In this document: one piece after another, positions 53,192-61,043 of the stretch
Layout: every line of letters begins with the position of its first letter
How positions within the stretch are numbered: position 1 is the first letter of the stretch
Made by a program: the position numbers and the translations under genes
Assembly: GCF_900115065.1 (NCBI RefSeq)
Contig: NZ_FOVE01000020.1
Span: 1-61,043, forward strand
From: Formivibrio citricus
GTDB lineage: Bacteria; Pseudomonadota; Gammaproteobacteria; Burkholderiales; Chitinibacteraceae
Length of the DNA stretch: 61,043 nucleotides
Direction of reading: 5' to 3'
Notes under the pieces: model-generated
Told to the model about the DNA's origin: nothing
Seen by the model: the letters and a program-made list of their open reading frames with translations, nothing else
The model's database searches: none

Positions 53192-55447
53192 TTAAAAACG
53201 GAACGAGACGGTGAGCTGCGCCGCGCGCGCTTTGCCCGCGACGTAATGGCCGCGGTAGAGGTAGTCCGCGTAGTGCTCGTTGGTGATGTTGGTGATGTTC
53301 AGCTTGTAGGCATGGCTGCCCAGATCGTATTCCGCCATCAGGTCGCCGGTGACGTAGGCGGGCGCCTGAATCGTCGAGCCCGCCGGGGTATCCCGGCTGC
53401 GGAAGTTGATGCCGCCGCCGATGCGCAGTTCGGAGGTGAGTTTGTAGGTCGTCCAGAACGTGCCGGAATGACGGGGTGTCAATCCGGGACGTGAGCCGAC
53501 GGCCTCGGTTCCGGTTGCGCCTGTTGAGCTGTCTACCCGGGCCACGGGGATGTAGGCATAGGAGGCAAATACTTCCCAGGCGGGCGTCAGGCGGCCGGCA
53601 AGATCGATCTCGGCCCCGGCTGCGTGTCTTTCGCCAGACAGGACGTAGTTGCAGGCATTGACGGTATCCGAATCGCGGTTGCGTTCGTTGTATTTGGTGG
53701 CGTGGAACAGCGCCAGGCGGGTCGTGAACCGGCCATCGCTGGAATCGAGCTTGGCGCCCAGTTCGATGTTGCGGCTGGACTCGGGATCGACCTTGACCGT
53801 GCCGGCGTCATATTGGTAGGCATCGCCCGAAGTGTTGAACGACGTACCGTAAGAGAGGTGGTAGGACTGCCGGCTCGTTGGCTGGAACAGCACACCGAAG
53901 CGCTTGCTGAGCAGGCTGTCGGTGCGGCCGATTTCTGCTTTGGCCGCCACGCCGCAATTGTTGTTCGACGTGGCGGTCGAAGCCAGGTTTTCATAGCTGC
54001 CCTTGAACAGATCCCAGCGCAGCCCGCCGAGGATTTTCCACATCGGCGCGATCTGGATGGTGTCCTGGGCGTAGATGCCCAGCGCCCTGGAATCGAAGCG
54101 CCGGTTTTCGGTGACGATGCGCAGCGATTCGTTGACCGATGCCCCGTCATCCGGCGTGCCGACTGTGGTGGTGGGTTTGGTCAGGGTGACGCCGCTTGGC
54201 AGGCTGGTGGCAGAGTTGCTGAAACTTTCATGAGCCATGTCCACACCGGCCAGTACGGCATGCTCTTTTCCCTGCACCTTGAATTTTCCGCTGTAATCGC
54301 TCTGCAGGTACTGCGTATCCATGTCCATGATCTTGATGTTGGTGCCGCGGGTCAGAACCGTGGAATCGCCAAAGGTATCGGAGGTCACGGTCTTGCCATC
54401 AGGCTGCAGGCTGGCATTGGCAAAACGGATGGCGCTGGCGCGCTGGTCGCGCTGGTAACTGGCAATGCGCAACTGGGTCTTGAGTTCATCCCCGTTCATG
54501 AAGCGATGCAGGTGGCTGGCGCTGTACTGGGTAGTGCCGGTGACGTTGTAGTCGCTGGCCATGCCGTAGTAATTCCTGGGGTCGGTGTTCCAGAGGTAAT
54601 TGCCACCCGATTTGCCCGGCGTCAGCCAGGGCAGGCCGTAATTGATGCCGTTGTCGTTCTTCAGGTAGTAAAAGCCGAGCGTGAACTCGTCTGCCGTTCC
54701 GATGCCCCAGCTGAAGGTCGGGGCGATCCCCCCTTTCTTTATCCCCGCGCCGTCATTGTCTGCGGTGTTGGCCATGGCGTTGATGCGCAGCGCTGCCGAC
54801 TCGCCTGTCTTGAAGTTGAAGTCGCCCGTTGTGCGAAAGAAATCGCCCGTTCCTGCGGTCAGCGAGACTTCATGCTGGGTATTCAGCAGGGGCTTCTTGG
54901 TGACCTGATTGACTGCGCCACCCGTCGAGCCGCGCCCGAACAGCATCGAGGCCGAGCCCCGCAGTACTTCGAGGCGGTCCCAGTTGAAACTGTCCCGGTC
55001 GTAGAAGGCCGGATCGCGCATGCCATCGATGAAGACATCCCCGGACGATTGCAGCGAAAAGCCGCGCAGGCGGATGTCCTCTTCCCCGCCTTCTGCGGCC
55101 TGGAAGCTCACCCCCGAGGTGTTCTTCAGGGCTTCTTTCATGGTGTCGAGGTTGCGATCGTCGATCAGCTTTTCCGTGACGACGGTAACGGACTGCGGGA
55201 TGTCGCGCAGTGCCTGCTTGCCTTTGCCGATCGATGTGGTCGTGGCGCGCAGCGTTTCCTTTCCGGGCGGAGGTTCCGTACTGGCCTCGACGACGGTAGC
55301 GGGCAGCACCGTATCGCTCGCAGGTGTGGCCGTTGACTCGGGGGCGCTCAGGGCATTGCCGCTGCAACCCAGCCCGATAAGCAACAGGGCCAGCGTTGTC
55401 AGGCGCGTAGGTGGGGCGCTTGAGCGGAGTGTGTGAACTGGTTTCAT
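53192..55447 (-). CDS. TonB-dependent siderophore receptor
   Basis: The 751-residue outer-membrane receptor has a signal peptide (about 1-34, ending ALSA) and a TonB-box-like DTVLPATVVEA. The plug domain (about 70-180) has IPQSVTVVTEKLIDDRNLDTMKEAL and EVLRGSASMLFGRGSTGGAVNQVTK, and a 22-strand barrel ends in TVSFRF. The Fiu/FoxA-like plug places it among ferric-siderophore receptors; the ligand is not certain. A Fur-like site overlaps its upstream region, and tonB-exbBD follow in the same operon. Confidence 0.93.
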   Translation of the reverse strand: MKPVHTLRSSAPPTRLTTLALLLIGLGCSGNALSAPESTATPASDTVLPATVVEASTEPPPGKETLRATTTSIGKGKQALRDIPQSVTVVTEKLIDDRNLDTMKEALKNTSGVSFQAAEGGEEDIRLRGFSLQSSGDVFIDGMRDPAFYDRDSFNWDRLEVLRGSASMLFGRGSTGGAVNQVTKKPLLNTQHEVSLTAGTGDFFRTTGDFNFKTGESAALRINAMANTADNDGAGIKKGGIAPTFSWGIGTADEFTLGFYYLKNDNGINYGLPWLTPGKSGGNYLWNTDPRNYYGMASDYNVTGTTQYSASHLHRFMNGDELKTQLRIASYQRDQRASAIRFANASLQPDGKTVTSDTFGDSTVLTRGTNIKIMDMDTQYLQSDYSGKFKVQGKEHAVLAGVDMAHESFSNSATSLPSGVTLTKPTTTVGTPDDGASVNESLRIVTENRRFDSRALGIYAQDTIQIAPMWKILGGLRWDLFKGSYENLASTATSNNNCGVAAKAEIGRTDSLLSKRFGVLFQPTSRQSYHLSYGTSFNTSGDAYQYDAGTVKVDPESSRNIELGAKLDSSDGRFTTRLALFHATKYNERNRDSDTVNACNYVLSGERHAAGAEIDLAGRLTPAWEVFASYAYIPVARVDSSTGATGTEAVGSRPGLTPRHSGTFWTTYKLTSELRIGGGINFRSRDTPAGSTIQAPAYVTGDLMAEYDLGSHAYKLNITNITNEHYADYLYRGHYVAGKARAAQLTVSFRF

Positions 55448-55479
55448 GAGGAGGGGTTCCAGATTTACCGCGTAAATTA

Positions 55480-55503
55480 ATGAAAAAGAGAATCGTTCTC
55501 ATG
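55480..55503. promoter_or_regulatory. Fur-box-like site between receptor and AraC genes
   Basis: AAAAAGAGAATCGTTCTCAT contains the palindrome GAGAA-TCG-TTCTC and matches the AATGAGAA...TTCTCATT pattern of Fur sites. It lies 33-56 bp before the receptor start and about 100 bp before the AraC start, so it could control both. Confidence 0.7.
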
Positions 55504-55603
55504 TAAAATTTCGGCGAATTATGCCATGCCCGGCCCGGTTGCATGTTTGAGAAATGAAGTTTGTTTTTTGCGATTTGGCGGGTTTTGTTTGCCAGGAGGG
55601 GGA

Positions 55604-56611
55604 ATGTTTCACTTCTCCGGCCCGCGAGAAAGGATGCAGACGAGAATGAATAAACTGGAAAGCCCGCACGATTTTTCCCGGCTCTGGAGCCCATTGGCGT
55701 CGATGGCCGAGCTGGAGCTGGATTCGACGCCGCTTTTTCCGGCTTTTTCCGGTGAGTCGGATTACCTTGGTTTGCGCCAGGGGGCAGGCATCTTTCGTGT
55801 GCGCTGGGAGGGGGGCGGCGGAATGCTTCACCTGATGCTTGCGCCCGCGCTGCGGTTTTTTTTCAAACTGGACGGCAGGTACGGGCTATCGGTGAGTGGC
55901 GACACCTTCCGGACGGGTGGATCGTCGCCGGCGCTGGTGTGTGGGCCTTATGTTCCGGAGATGCATTCGGTGAGACTTTCTTTGTCGGCATCCCCGCCGG
56001 GGCAGGTGAACGAGCTGCTGGTGTTTGTCTTGCCTTGGGCGTGGCTCGGGGAGAGGGGGCTGCCGGCAGAAAAATGGCCAGCGGGGTTGTTGACCGAGGC
56101 GCTCGATCCCGTGTTGCAGGGGAAGGTGCGGGGGCTGGCGGCATGGATGGATCGGCCGGAGGTGGCCGCGGAGGTGTTGTCTCTGCGCGTGGAAGCTCTA
56201 TTGTTAAGTATCGTGGCTGATTTGATCGAGCAGCGCGGGGCAACGGATTCTGTCGCAGTAATGCCGGCGGAACAGTCCCGCCTGCAGATGCTCAAGGACT
56301 TTCTGGACAGCGGGGATGCCGATGACATGCAACTGGCGGACATCGCCCGCCATGCAGGCAGTAATGTCAGCACGCTGCAGAGCCGGTTCCGGCGTGTATT
56401 TGGCAAGACGATTTGTGAATACTTGCGGGAAAGCCGTTTGCGCCGGGTGGCGGAGCGGATCGAAAGGGAGGGAATCAGCATTGGCCTGGCTGCCGAGCTG
56501 GCGGGTTACAGCAGTCAGGGCAACTTTTCCACGGCCTTTCGGCGCTGCTTCGGCGTGAGTCCGGGGCAGGTAAAGGCAGGTGTGGCGAGAGTCGGTGAGG
56601 CGTGGCCGTAG
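55604..56611 (+). CDS. AraC-family regulator, probably of iron uptake
   Basis: The start MFHFSGPRERMQ has an excellent AGGAGG just upstream; ATGs further in (55634, 55646) are alternatives. The 335-residue protein has an N-terminal sensor of the PchR type (about 30-190) and a C-terminal double helix-turn-helix (about 245-330: LADIARHAGSNVSTLQSRFRRVFG, AELAGYSSQGNFSTAFRRCFGVSPGQVK). PchR-like regulators sense ferric siderophore and activate the cognate receptor, which is transcribed divergently here. Confidence 0.87.
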   Translation: MFHFSGPRERMQTRMNKLESPHDFSRLWSPLASMAELELDSTPLFPAFSGESDYLGLRQGAGIFRVRWEGGGGMLHLMLAPALRFFFKLDGRYGLSVSGDTFRTGGSSPALVCGPYVPEMHSVRLSLSASPPGQVNELLVFVLPWAWLGERGLPAEKWPAGLLTEALDPVLQGKVRGLAAWMDRPEVAAEVLSLRVEALLLSIVADLIEQRGATDSVAVMPAEQSRLQMLKDFLDSGDADDMQLADIARHAGSNVSTLQSRFRRVFGKTICEYLRESRLRRVAERIEREGISIGLAAELAGYSSQGNFSTAFRRCFGVSPGQVKAGVARVGEAWP

Positions 56612-56651
56612 TCACGGGCAAACCGGGCGGGGCGCTACAGCTATCGAGCAA

Positions 56652-56681
56652 TTGACACTAATTCTCATTTGCATGTAGAGT
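56652..56681 (+). promoter_or_regulatory. Promoter with overlapping Fur-like site for the ferric ABC importer
   Basis: TTGACA (56652-56657), an 18-base spacer and TAGAGT form a plausible sigma-70 promoter. The spacer contains AATTCTCATTTGCATG, a common betaproteobacterial Fur-box form. The start codon is 35 bp downstream. Confidence 0.65.
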
Positions 56682-56716
56682 GGGGTTCATAGCCATTCAG
56701 TTTGAGGAGTTCCCAG

Positions 56717-57706
56717 ATGAAAACCAAAGTGTTGCTGTCGGTGTTGTTGTCTGTTGGCGCGCTGGCGCAAGCCGAAACCGTGACCGTTTATTCGGCGCGC
56801 AACGAGCAGTTGATCAAGCCGCTGTTCGATGCGTATACCAGGGAGACGGGCGTTCAGGTGCGCTTCGTGACCGGCACCGAAGGCGCCTTGCTGGCGCGGC
56901 TCAAGGCCGAGGGCGCCAATTCGCCGGCCGACATGCTGCTGACGGTCGATGCCGGCAACCTGTGGCTGGCGGCCAATCAGGGCGTGTTGAAGCCGGTGAA
57001 GTCCGCTGTTCTGGAGAGCAACATCCCGGCCCATCTGCGCGATCCGAATGGCGAATGGTTCGGATTGTCGGTGCGCGCGCGCACGATGTTTTACAACAAG
57101 GTCCGCGTCCAGCCGGCGAGTCTGAGCAGCTATGAAGACCTGGCAGACCCGAAGTGGAAAGGCCGCTTGTGCCTGCGCACTTCCAAGAAGGTCTACAACC
57201 AGTCGCTGGTGGCGATGCTGATTGCCCAGCACGGCGAGCAAAAGACCGAGCAGATCGTGCGCGGCTGGGTGGCCAACCTGGCGACCGCGCCATTCTCCGA
57301 TGATACCGCGATGCTCAAGGCCGTTGCCGCCGGGCAGTGCGAGGTGGGGATTGCCAATACCTACTACTACGGCCGGATGATCGCCAAGGAACCGAACCTG
57401 CCGGTCGGCATCTTCTGGGCCAACCAGAAAGCCGGCGGCGTGCATGTCAACGTGTCGGGTGCGGGCGTGACGCGCCATGCCAGGAACGAGAAGGGCGCCA
57501 TCCGCTTGATCGAATGGCTGTCCTCGAACAAGGCGCAAAACCTCTATGCCGACAAAAACATGGAATATCCTGCCAACCCGAAAATAAAGGCCGACAGCAT
57601 CGTGGCCGGCTGGGGCAGCTTCAAGCCCAACCTGATCAACGTCGCCAAGGCGGGCGAGTTGCAGGCGCAGGCAACGAAGCTGATGGACCGGGCAGGGTAC
57701 AAGTGA
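56717..57706 (+). CDS. Periplasmic ferric-iron binding protein (FbpA/FutA type)
   Basis: The start is MKTKVLLSVLLSVGALAQA with GAGGAG upstream; cleavage is expected before ETVTVYSARNEQ. The 329-residue protein is a class-III ferric binding protein, with VTVYSARNEQLIKPLFDAY, LSVRARTMFYNKV and the tyrosine cluster NTYYYGRM that coordinates Fe(III). It delivers iron to the permease encoded downstream. Its promoter overlaps a Fur-like site. Confidence 0.92.
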   Translation: MKTKVLLSVLLSVGALAQAETVTVYSARNEQLIKPLFDAYTRETGVQVRFVTGTEGALLARLKAEGANSPADMLLTVDAGNLWLAANQGVLKPVKSAVLESNIPAHLRDPNGEWFGLSVRARTMFYNKVRVQPASLSSYEDLADPKWKGRLCLRTSKKVYNQSLVAMLIAQHGEQKTEQIVRGWVANLATAPFSDDTAMLKAVAAGQCEVGIANTYYYGRMIAKEPNLPVGIFWANQKAGGVHVNVSGAGVTRHARNEKGAIRLIEWLSSNKAQNLYADKNMEYPANPKIKADSIVAGWGSFKPNLINVAKAGELQAQATKLMDRAGYK

Positions 57707-57747
57707 TTGGTGTATCGATAAAACAGGTCAGGTTTGCACATCTTGCT

Positions 57748-57845
57748 TCCCCCTTTGTAAAAGGGGGATTGAGGGGGATTTGATCCATGCTGTTTTATGC
57801 CTGTGTCGCAAAATCCCCCCAGCCCCCCTTTGTCAAAGGGGGGAA
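57748..57845. repeat. Large inverted repeat between fbpA- and fbpB-type genes
   Basis: The left arm TTCCCCCTTTGTAAAAGGGGGATTG... (57748-57781) and the reverse complement of the right arm (57811-57845) agree over about 35 bases around a roughly 29-base loop. Each arm is itself a small hairpin. It could trim or stabilise mRNA between binding protein and permease, or be a small repetitive element. Confidence 0.8.
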
Positions 57846-57898
57846 TCCCCATCCATGATCCATAGGTGAACGGATTTGTAGCGCATGGAAAATCCTGG

Positions 57899-59497
57899 AT
57901 GAAACCGCTCATTTCCCGTGGCGCGCTGTACGTGTTGCCCGTAGCCCTTCTGACGCTGATCCCCCTCGCGGTGGTGCTGGCCTCGTTCCTGCAGCCGCAA
58001 CCCGAGATATGGGAACATCTGGCCGAGTTCGTGCTGCCGGAGGTGCTGCGCAATACCCTGTGGCTGGTGCTGGGCGTCGGTGCCGGCGTGCTGTTGCTGG
58101 GCGCTTTGCTGGGTTGGCTGACGGCGGTGTGCGAATTTCCCGGACGGCGTTTTTTTGCCTGGGCGCTGATGCTGCCTCTGGCGATGCCGGCGTATGTGCT
58201 GGCCTTCGTCATGGTCGGGCTGCTCGACTACACCGGGCCGGTGCAGACTTTCCTGCGCGAAAGCTTCGGCGAGGCTGACTGGTTCCCGCGCATCCGCTCG
58301 ACCGGGGGCGTGGTGCTGACGCTCACGCTGGCGCTTTATCCCTATGTCTATCTGATGGCGCGCGAAGCTTTCCTCTCGCAGGGGCGGCGGGCGCTGGAGG
58401 CTGCGCAGACGCTGGGCCTGACCCGGCGCCAGGCGTTCTGGCGCGTCGCCTTGCCGATGGCGCGGCCGTGGCTCGCGGGCGGCACGATGCTGGCGCTCAT
58501 GGAAACCCTGGCCGATTTCGGTACGGTCGCCATCTTCAATTTCGACACCTTCACCACCGCGATCTACAAATCCTGGCTGGCGCTCTTCAATCTGCCTGCG
58601 GCGGCGCAGCTTGCGTCGCTGCTGGTGCTGTTCGTGTTCGTGCTCGCCTGGCTGGAAGCCAAAAGCCGCGGCGCGCGGCGCTTTCACGGCAAGGGCGGGC
58701 AGGGCGCGCGCATCGTGCTCTACGGCTGGCCGCGCTGGGCGGCTTTCGGGCTGTGCCTGACCGTACTGCTGGTAGCGTTCGTTATTCCCGCCTTGCAACT
58801 GCTGCAGTGGGGCATCAAGGTCTGGGCGGAGGAAGTCGATGCCCGCTATTGGGGCTTCGTCTGGCATTCGCTGCTGCTGGCCTTGCTGGCCGCGCTGTTC
58901 GTCGCCGCCGGCGCCTTGCTGCTGACCCATTTCGTGCGCCGCTTTCCGGATTCCGTCACGCAGTGGCTGTCGCGCATCGCGGTGCTGGGTTATGCCGTGC
59001 CGGGGACGGTGCTCGCGGTTGGCGTGTTCATCCCGATTGCCTGGCTGGACGACCAACTGATCGCCGTGGTCAACGCGCTGGGCGGCGCAGAGACCGAAGT
59101 GCTCAAAGGCACGCTGGCCGTGATGCTGCTGGCGCTGGCCGCGCGTTTCATGGCGGTCGGTGTTCAGCCGGTCGAAGCCGCGATGCAGCGCATCACGCGC
59201 AACCAGGAAGACGCCGCCCGCTCGCTCGGCGTGACGGGCCGCGCGCTGCTGTGGCGGCTGCATCTGCCGATGCTGCGCGGCGGCATCCTTTCCGCGCTGC
59301 TGCTGGTGTTCGTCGAAACCATGAAAGAGATGCCGATCACGCTGATGACCCGGCCCTTCGGTTGGGACACGCTCGCGGTGCGCATCTTTGAAATGACCTC
59401 GGAAGGCATGTGGGAGCAGGCGGCATTGCCCAGCCTGGGTATCGTGCTGGCCGGGCTGGTGCCGGTGGTGATCCTGATCCGCCAAACGGAGAAATGA
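57899..59497 (+). CDS. Ferric-iron ABC transporter permease (FbpB type)
   Basis: The ATG at 57899 (MKPLISRGALYVLPVALL) follows GGAAAA; an in-frame GTG at 57866 gives 11 more residues. The roughly 532-residue protein is two fused BPD_transp_1 domains with about 12 helices. Each has the EAA-loop pattern (EAAQTLGLTRRQAFWRVALPMARPWL and DAARSLGVTGRALLWRLHLPMLRGG) that docks the ATPase. It imports Fe(III) handed over by the binding protein. Confidence 0.93.
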   Translation: MKPLISRGALYVLPVALLTLIPLAVVLASFLQPQPEIWEHLAEFVLPEVLRNTLWLVLGVGAGVLLLGALLGWLTAVCEFPGRRFFAWALMLPLAMPAYVLAFVMVGLLDYTGPVQTFLRESFGEADWFPRIRSTGGVVLTLTLALYPYVYLMAREAFLSQGRRALEAAQTLGLTRRQAFWRVALPMARPWLAGGTMLALMETLADFGTVAIFNFDTFTTAIYKSWLALFNLPAAAQLASLLVLFVFVLAWLEAKSRGARRFHGKGGQGARIVLYGWPRWAAFGLCLTVLLVAFVIPALQLLQWGIKVWAEEVDARYWGFVWHSLLLALLAALFVAAGALLLTHFVRRFPDSVTQWLSRIAVLGYAVPGTVLAVGVFIPIAWLDDQLIAVVNALGGAETEVLKGTLAVMLLALAARFMAVGVQPVEAAMQRITRNQEDAARSLGVTGRALLWRLHLPMLRGGILSALLLVFVETMKEMPITLMTRPFGWDTLAVRIFEMTSEGMWEQAALPSLGIVLAGLVPVVILIRQTEK

Positions 59498-59498
59498 C

Positions 59499-60542
59499 AT
59501 GGCTTTGCTGGAAATCGACCAGCTCGCGGTGAGCTACAACGGAAACCCGGTCGTGAGCGGCCTGGCGTTGCAACTGGAAGAAGGCGAAATCGGCTGCCTG
59601 CTCGGCGCGTCCGGCTGCGGCAAGACCACGGTACTGCGCGCCGTGGCCGGGTTCGAGCCGGTGCGCGGCGGCACGATCAGGCTGGCCGGGGCTACAGTGG
59701 GCGCGCCGGGGCGCAGCGTGCCGCCCGAGCAGCGGCGCGTCGGCATGGTATTCCAGGATTACGCGCTGTTCCCGCATCTCGACATCGCCGCCAACGTCGG
59801 CTTCGGCCTCGGCAAGATGAACCGGGCCGGGCGCGCCGAGCGGGTGCGGGCGATGCTCGCGCTGGTCGGGCTGGAAGCGATGGCCCAACGTTACCCGCAC
59901 GAGCTCTCCGGCGGGCAGCAGCAGCGCGCCGCGCTGGCACGGGCGCTGGCGCCGTCGCCGCAACTGATCCTGCTCGACGAACCGTTCTCCAACCTCGATG
60001 CGGAGCTGCGCGAAAAGCTCGCGCAGGACGTGCGCGCAATTCTCAAGGCGGCTGGCACTACGGCGCTGCTTGTCACGCACGACCAGCACGAAGCCTTCGC
60101 CATGGCCGACCGCGTCGGCGTGATGCACGCCGGGCAGATCCGCCAGTGGAGCACGCCGTACGACCTCTACCACCGCCCCATGGACCGCTTCGTGGCCGAT
60201 TTCATCGGCGAAGGCGCGTGGCTGGCTGCCGAAGTGAACGAAGCGGGCGAAGTCACGACCGAGCTCGGCGTACTGAACGGCATCCGCTGCGCCGAGGATG
60301 CCACCACCCGGCAACTGGACGTGCTGATCCGCCCGGACGACCTCGTCCACGACGACACCAGCCCGCAAAAGGCGCGCGTGCTCGCCAGGGCATTCCGCGG
60401 TGCGGAATTCCTCTACACGCTGGCACTGCCGTCCGGCCAGCGCCTGCTCTCGCTGGTCGCCAGCCACCATAACCACCGGGTTGGCGAGGAGATCGGCATC
60501 CGGCTGGAAACGGATCACCTGATTTCATTCTCCCGGCAGTAG
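59499..60542 (+). CDS. Ferric-iron ABC transporter ATP-binding protein (FbpC type)
   Basis: The 347-residue ATPase has Walker A GASGCGKTT (about 38-46), FQDYALFPHLDI, signature LSGGQQQRAALARAL, Walker B LILLDEPFSNLD and the His switch LLVTHDQHEAF. A C-terminal TOBE-like region (about 250-347) follows. It starts one base after the permease stop and completes the ferric importer. An IS3-family element begins two bases past its stop codon. Confidence 0.94.
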   Translation: MALLEIDQLAVSYNGNPVVSGLALQLEEGEIGCLLGASGCGKTTVLRAVAGFEPVRGGTIRLAGATVGAPGRSVPPEQRRVGMVFQDYALFPHLDIAANVGFGLGKMNRAGRAERVRAMLALVGLEAMAQRYPHELSGGQQQRAALARALAPSPQLILLDEPFSNLDAELREKLAQDVRAILKAAGTTALLVTHDQHEAFAMADRVGVMHAGQIRQWSTPYDLYHRPMDRFVADFIGEGAWLAAEVNEAGEVTTELGVLNGIRCAEDATTRQLDVLIRPDDLVHDDTSPQKARVLARAFRGAEFLYTLALPSGQRLLSLVASHHNHRVGEEIGIRLETDHLISFSRQ

Positions 60543-60594
60543 GGTGAACCGCCCCGGGTTTGATGGAGGCTCTAACTCTTGAGAAGATAGAGCC

Positions 60595-60918
60595 ATGAAG
60601 AAACCCGTCAAGTTTTCCCCCGAAGTCCGTGAGCGTGCCGTGCGTATGGTGGCCGAGTGTCGCGGCGATCATCCCTCGCAGTGGGCCGCCATTGAATCCA
60701 TCGCGGCCAAGATTGGCTGCTCGCCGCAGACGCTGCACACTTGGGTTCGCCAGCACGAGCGTGATACTGGCCAGCGCGAAGGCCCGACGACGGCGGATCA
60801 GAAGCGCGTCAAGGAACTGGAACGCGAAGTGCGCGAATTGCGCAAAGCCAACGAGATCCTCAAGCTTGCCAGTGCGTTTTTCGCCCAGGCGGAGCTCGAC
60901 CGCCGATTCAAGTCCTGA
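60595..60918 (+). CDS. IS3-family transposase OrfA
   Basis: The 107-residue protein has a helix-turn-helix (about 10-55: [46 protein letters not shown]) and a leucine-zipper region ([29 protein letters not shown]). It is the DNA-binding half of an OrfAB transposase, produced alone or fused to OrfB by frameshifting. Confidence 0.92.
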   Translation: MKKPVKFSPEVRERAVRMVAECRGDHPSQWAAIESIAAKIGCSPQTLHTWVRQHERDTGQREGPTTADQKRVKELEREVRELRKANEILKLASAFFAQAELDRRFKS

Positions 60919-61043
60919 GAGCCTTCGTCGATGCGTATCGTGATACCTACGGGGTCGAGCCGATCTGCAGGCTATTGCAGATCGCCCCGTCCGGTTACCG
61001 GCGCCACGCTGTTTTGCAACGCCAGCCAGAACAGCGCAGCCCG
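60876..61043 (+). CDS. IS3-family transposase OrfB, N-terminal part (truncated by window edge)
   Basis: In the -1 frame relative to OrfA the sequence reads [10 protein letters not shown] then [28 protein letters not shown], the conserved OrfB N-terminus. The TTTTTC stretch at 60877-60882 is the likely slip site for a fused OrfAB. The catalytic DDE region lies outside the window. Confidence 0.85.

Larger units (their letters stand above)
60545..61043 (+). mobile_element. IS3-family insertion sequence, left part (continues beyond window)
   Basis: The left end begins TGAACCGCCCCGGGTTT, a typical IS3-family terminal repeat, two bases after the iron-importer ATPase stop. OrfA and the start of OrfB follow in -1 frame. 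Confidence 0.85.

Noticed and set aside
57833-59500. 555-codon frame antisense to the iron permease
   Set aside because: Gln/His/Arg-rich low-complexity product, the usual mirror of a hydrophobic GC-rich gene.

Overview
The window (61 kb, GC-rich, dense short intergenic spacing) reads as a chromosomal segment of a Gram-negative betaproteobacterium, most likely of the Rhodocyclales type. The reasons are the Neisseria/Bordetella-type porin, the sspA-sspB pair, a PPi-type phosphofructokinase, many chemoreceptor and cyclic-di-GMP genes, and Fur-controlled TonB iron uptake. The species cannot be fixed from sequence alone. No rRNA, tRNA or CRISPR array was seen.

Layout. 1-5.2 kb: the end of a PycB/OadA-type carboxyltransferase subunit, a porin, and two tandem Cache-domain chemoreceptors. 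5.4-13.7 kb: an accessory uptake/catabolic block with an IclR regulator, an MFS transporter plus metal-dependent amidohydrolase, a divergent AraC regulator, and an OprD porin + DUF4198 + DUF1624 gene set behind a 25-bp Fur-like palindrome. 14-17.8 kb: a TetR-HlyD-permease-ATPase export operon with a palindromic operator. 17.8-19.2 kb: a cupin and an FmdE-like gene bracketed by inverted copies of a roughly 145-bp MITE-like repeat. 19.3-26.7 kb: a small exported protein, a GGDEF-EAL protein, htpG with a near-perfect sigma-32 promoter, and a ParA ATPase paired with a REC-HATPase regulator.

27-46 kb is mostly housekeeping: pfp, comEC, a Cache-PAS diguanylate cyclase, an M16 protease, a repeat-rich exported coiled-coil protein, sspB/sspA, a CinA-like protein, a translationally coupled diiron protein / heptose-phosphate adenylyltransferase / MscS / RidA run, a YcgR-like PilZ protein, rep helicase and a T5orf172 GIY-YIG protein. 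46.6-49.6 kb carries the most unusual signalling unit: a transmembrane Cache-PAS-HPt kinase with a CheA-type ATPase domain but no CheW-like domain, overlapping a CheY-like regulator and followed by a CheX-type phosphatase. 50-60.5 kb is an iron island. On the minus strand lies TonB-dependent receptor - DUF1513 - tonB - exbB - exbD. On the plus strand lie an AraC regulator and a ferric ABC importer (fbpABC-type), with Fur-like sites upstream. An IS3-family element begins right after the importer and runs off the window.

The accessory blocks are marked by mobile debris: three copies of the MITE-like repeat, two copies of a hairpin repeat, a frameshifted IS1182-type transposase remnant downstream of exbD, a long inverted repeat between the iron-binding protein and permease genes, and the IS3 element.
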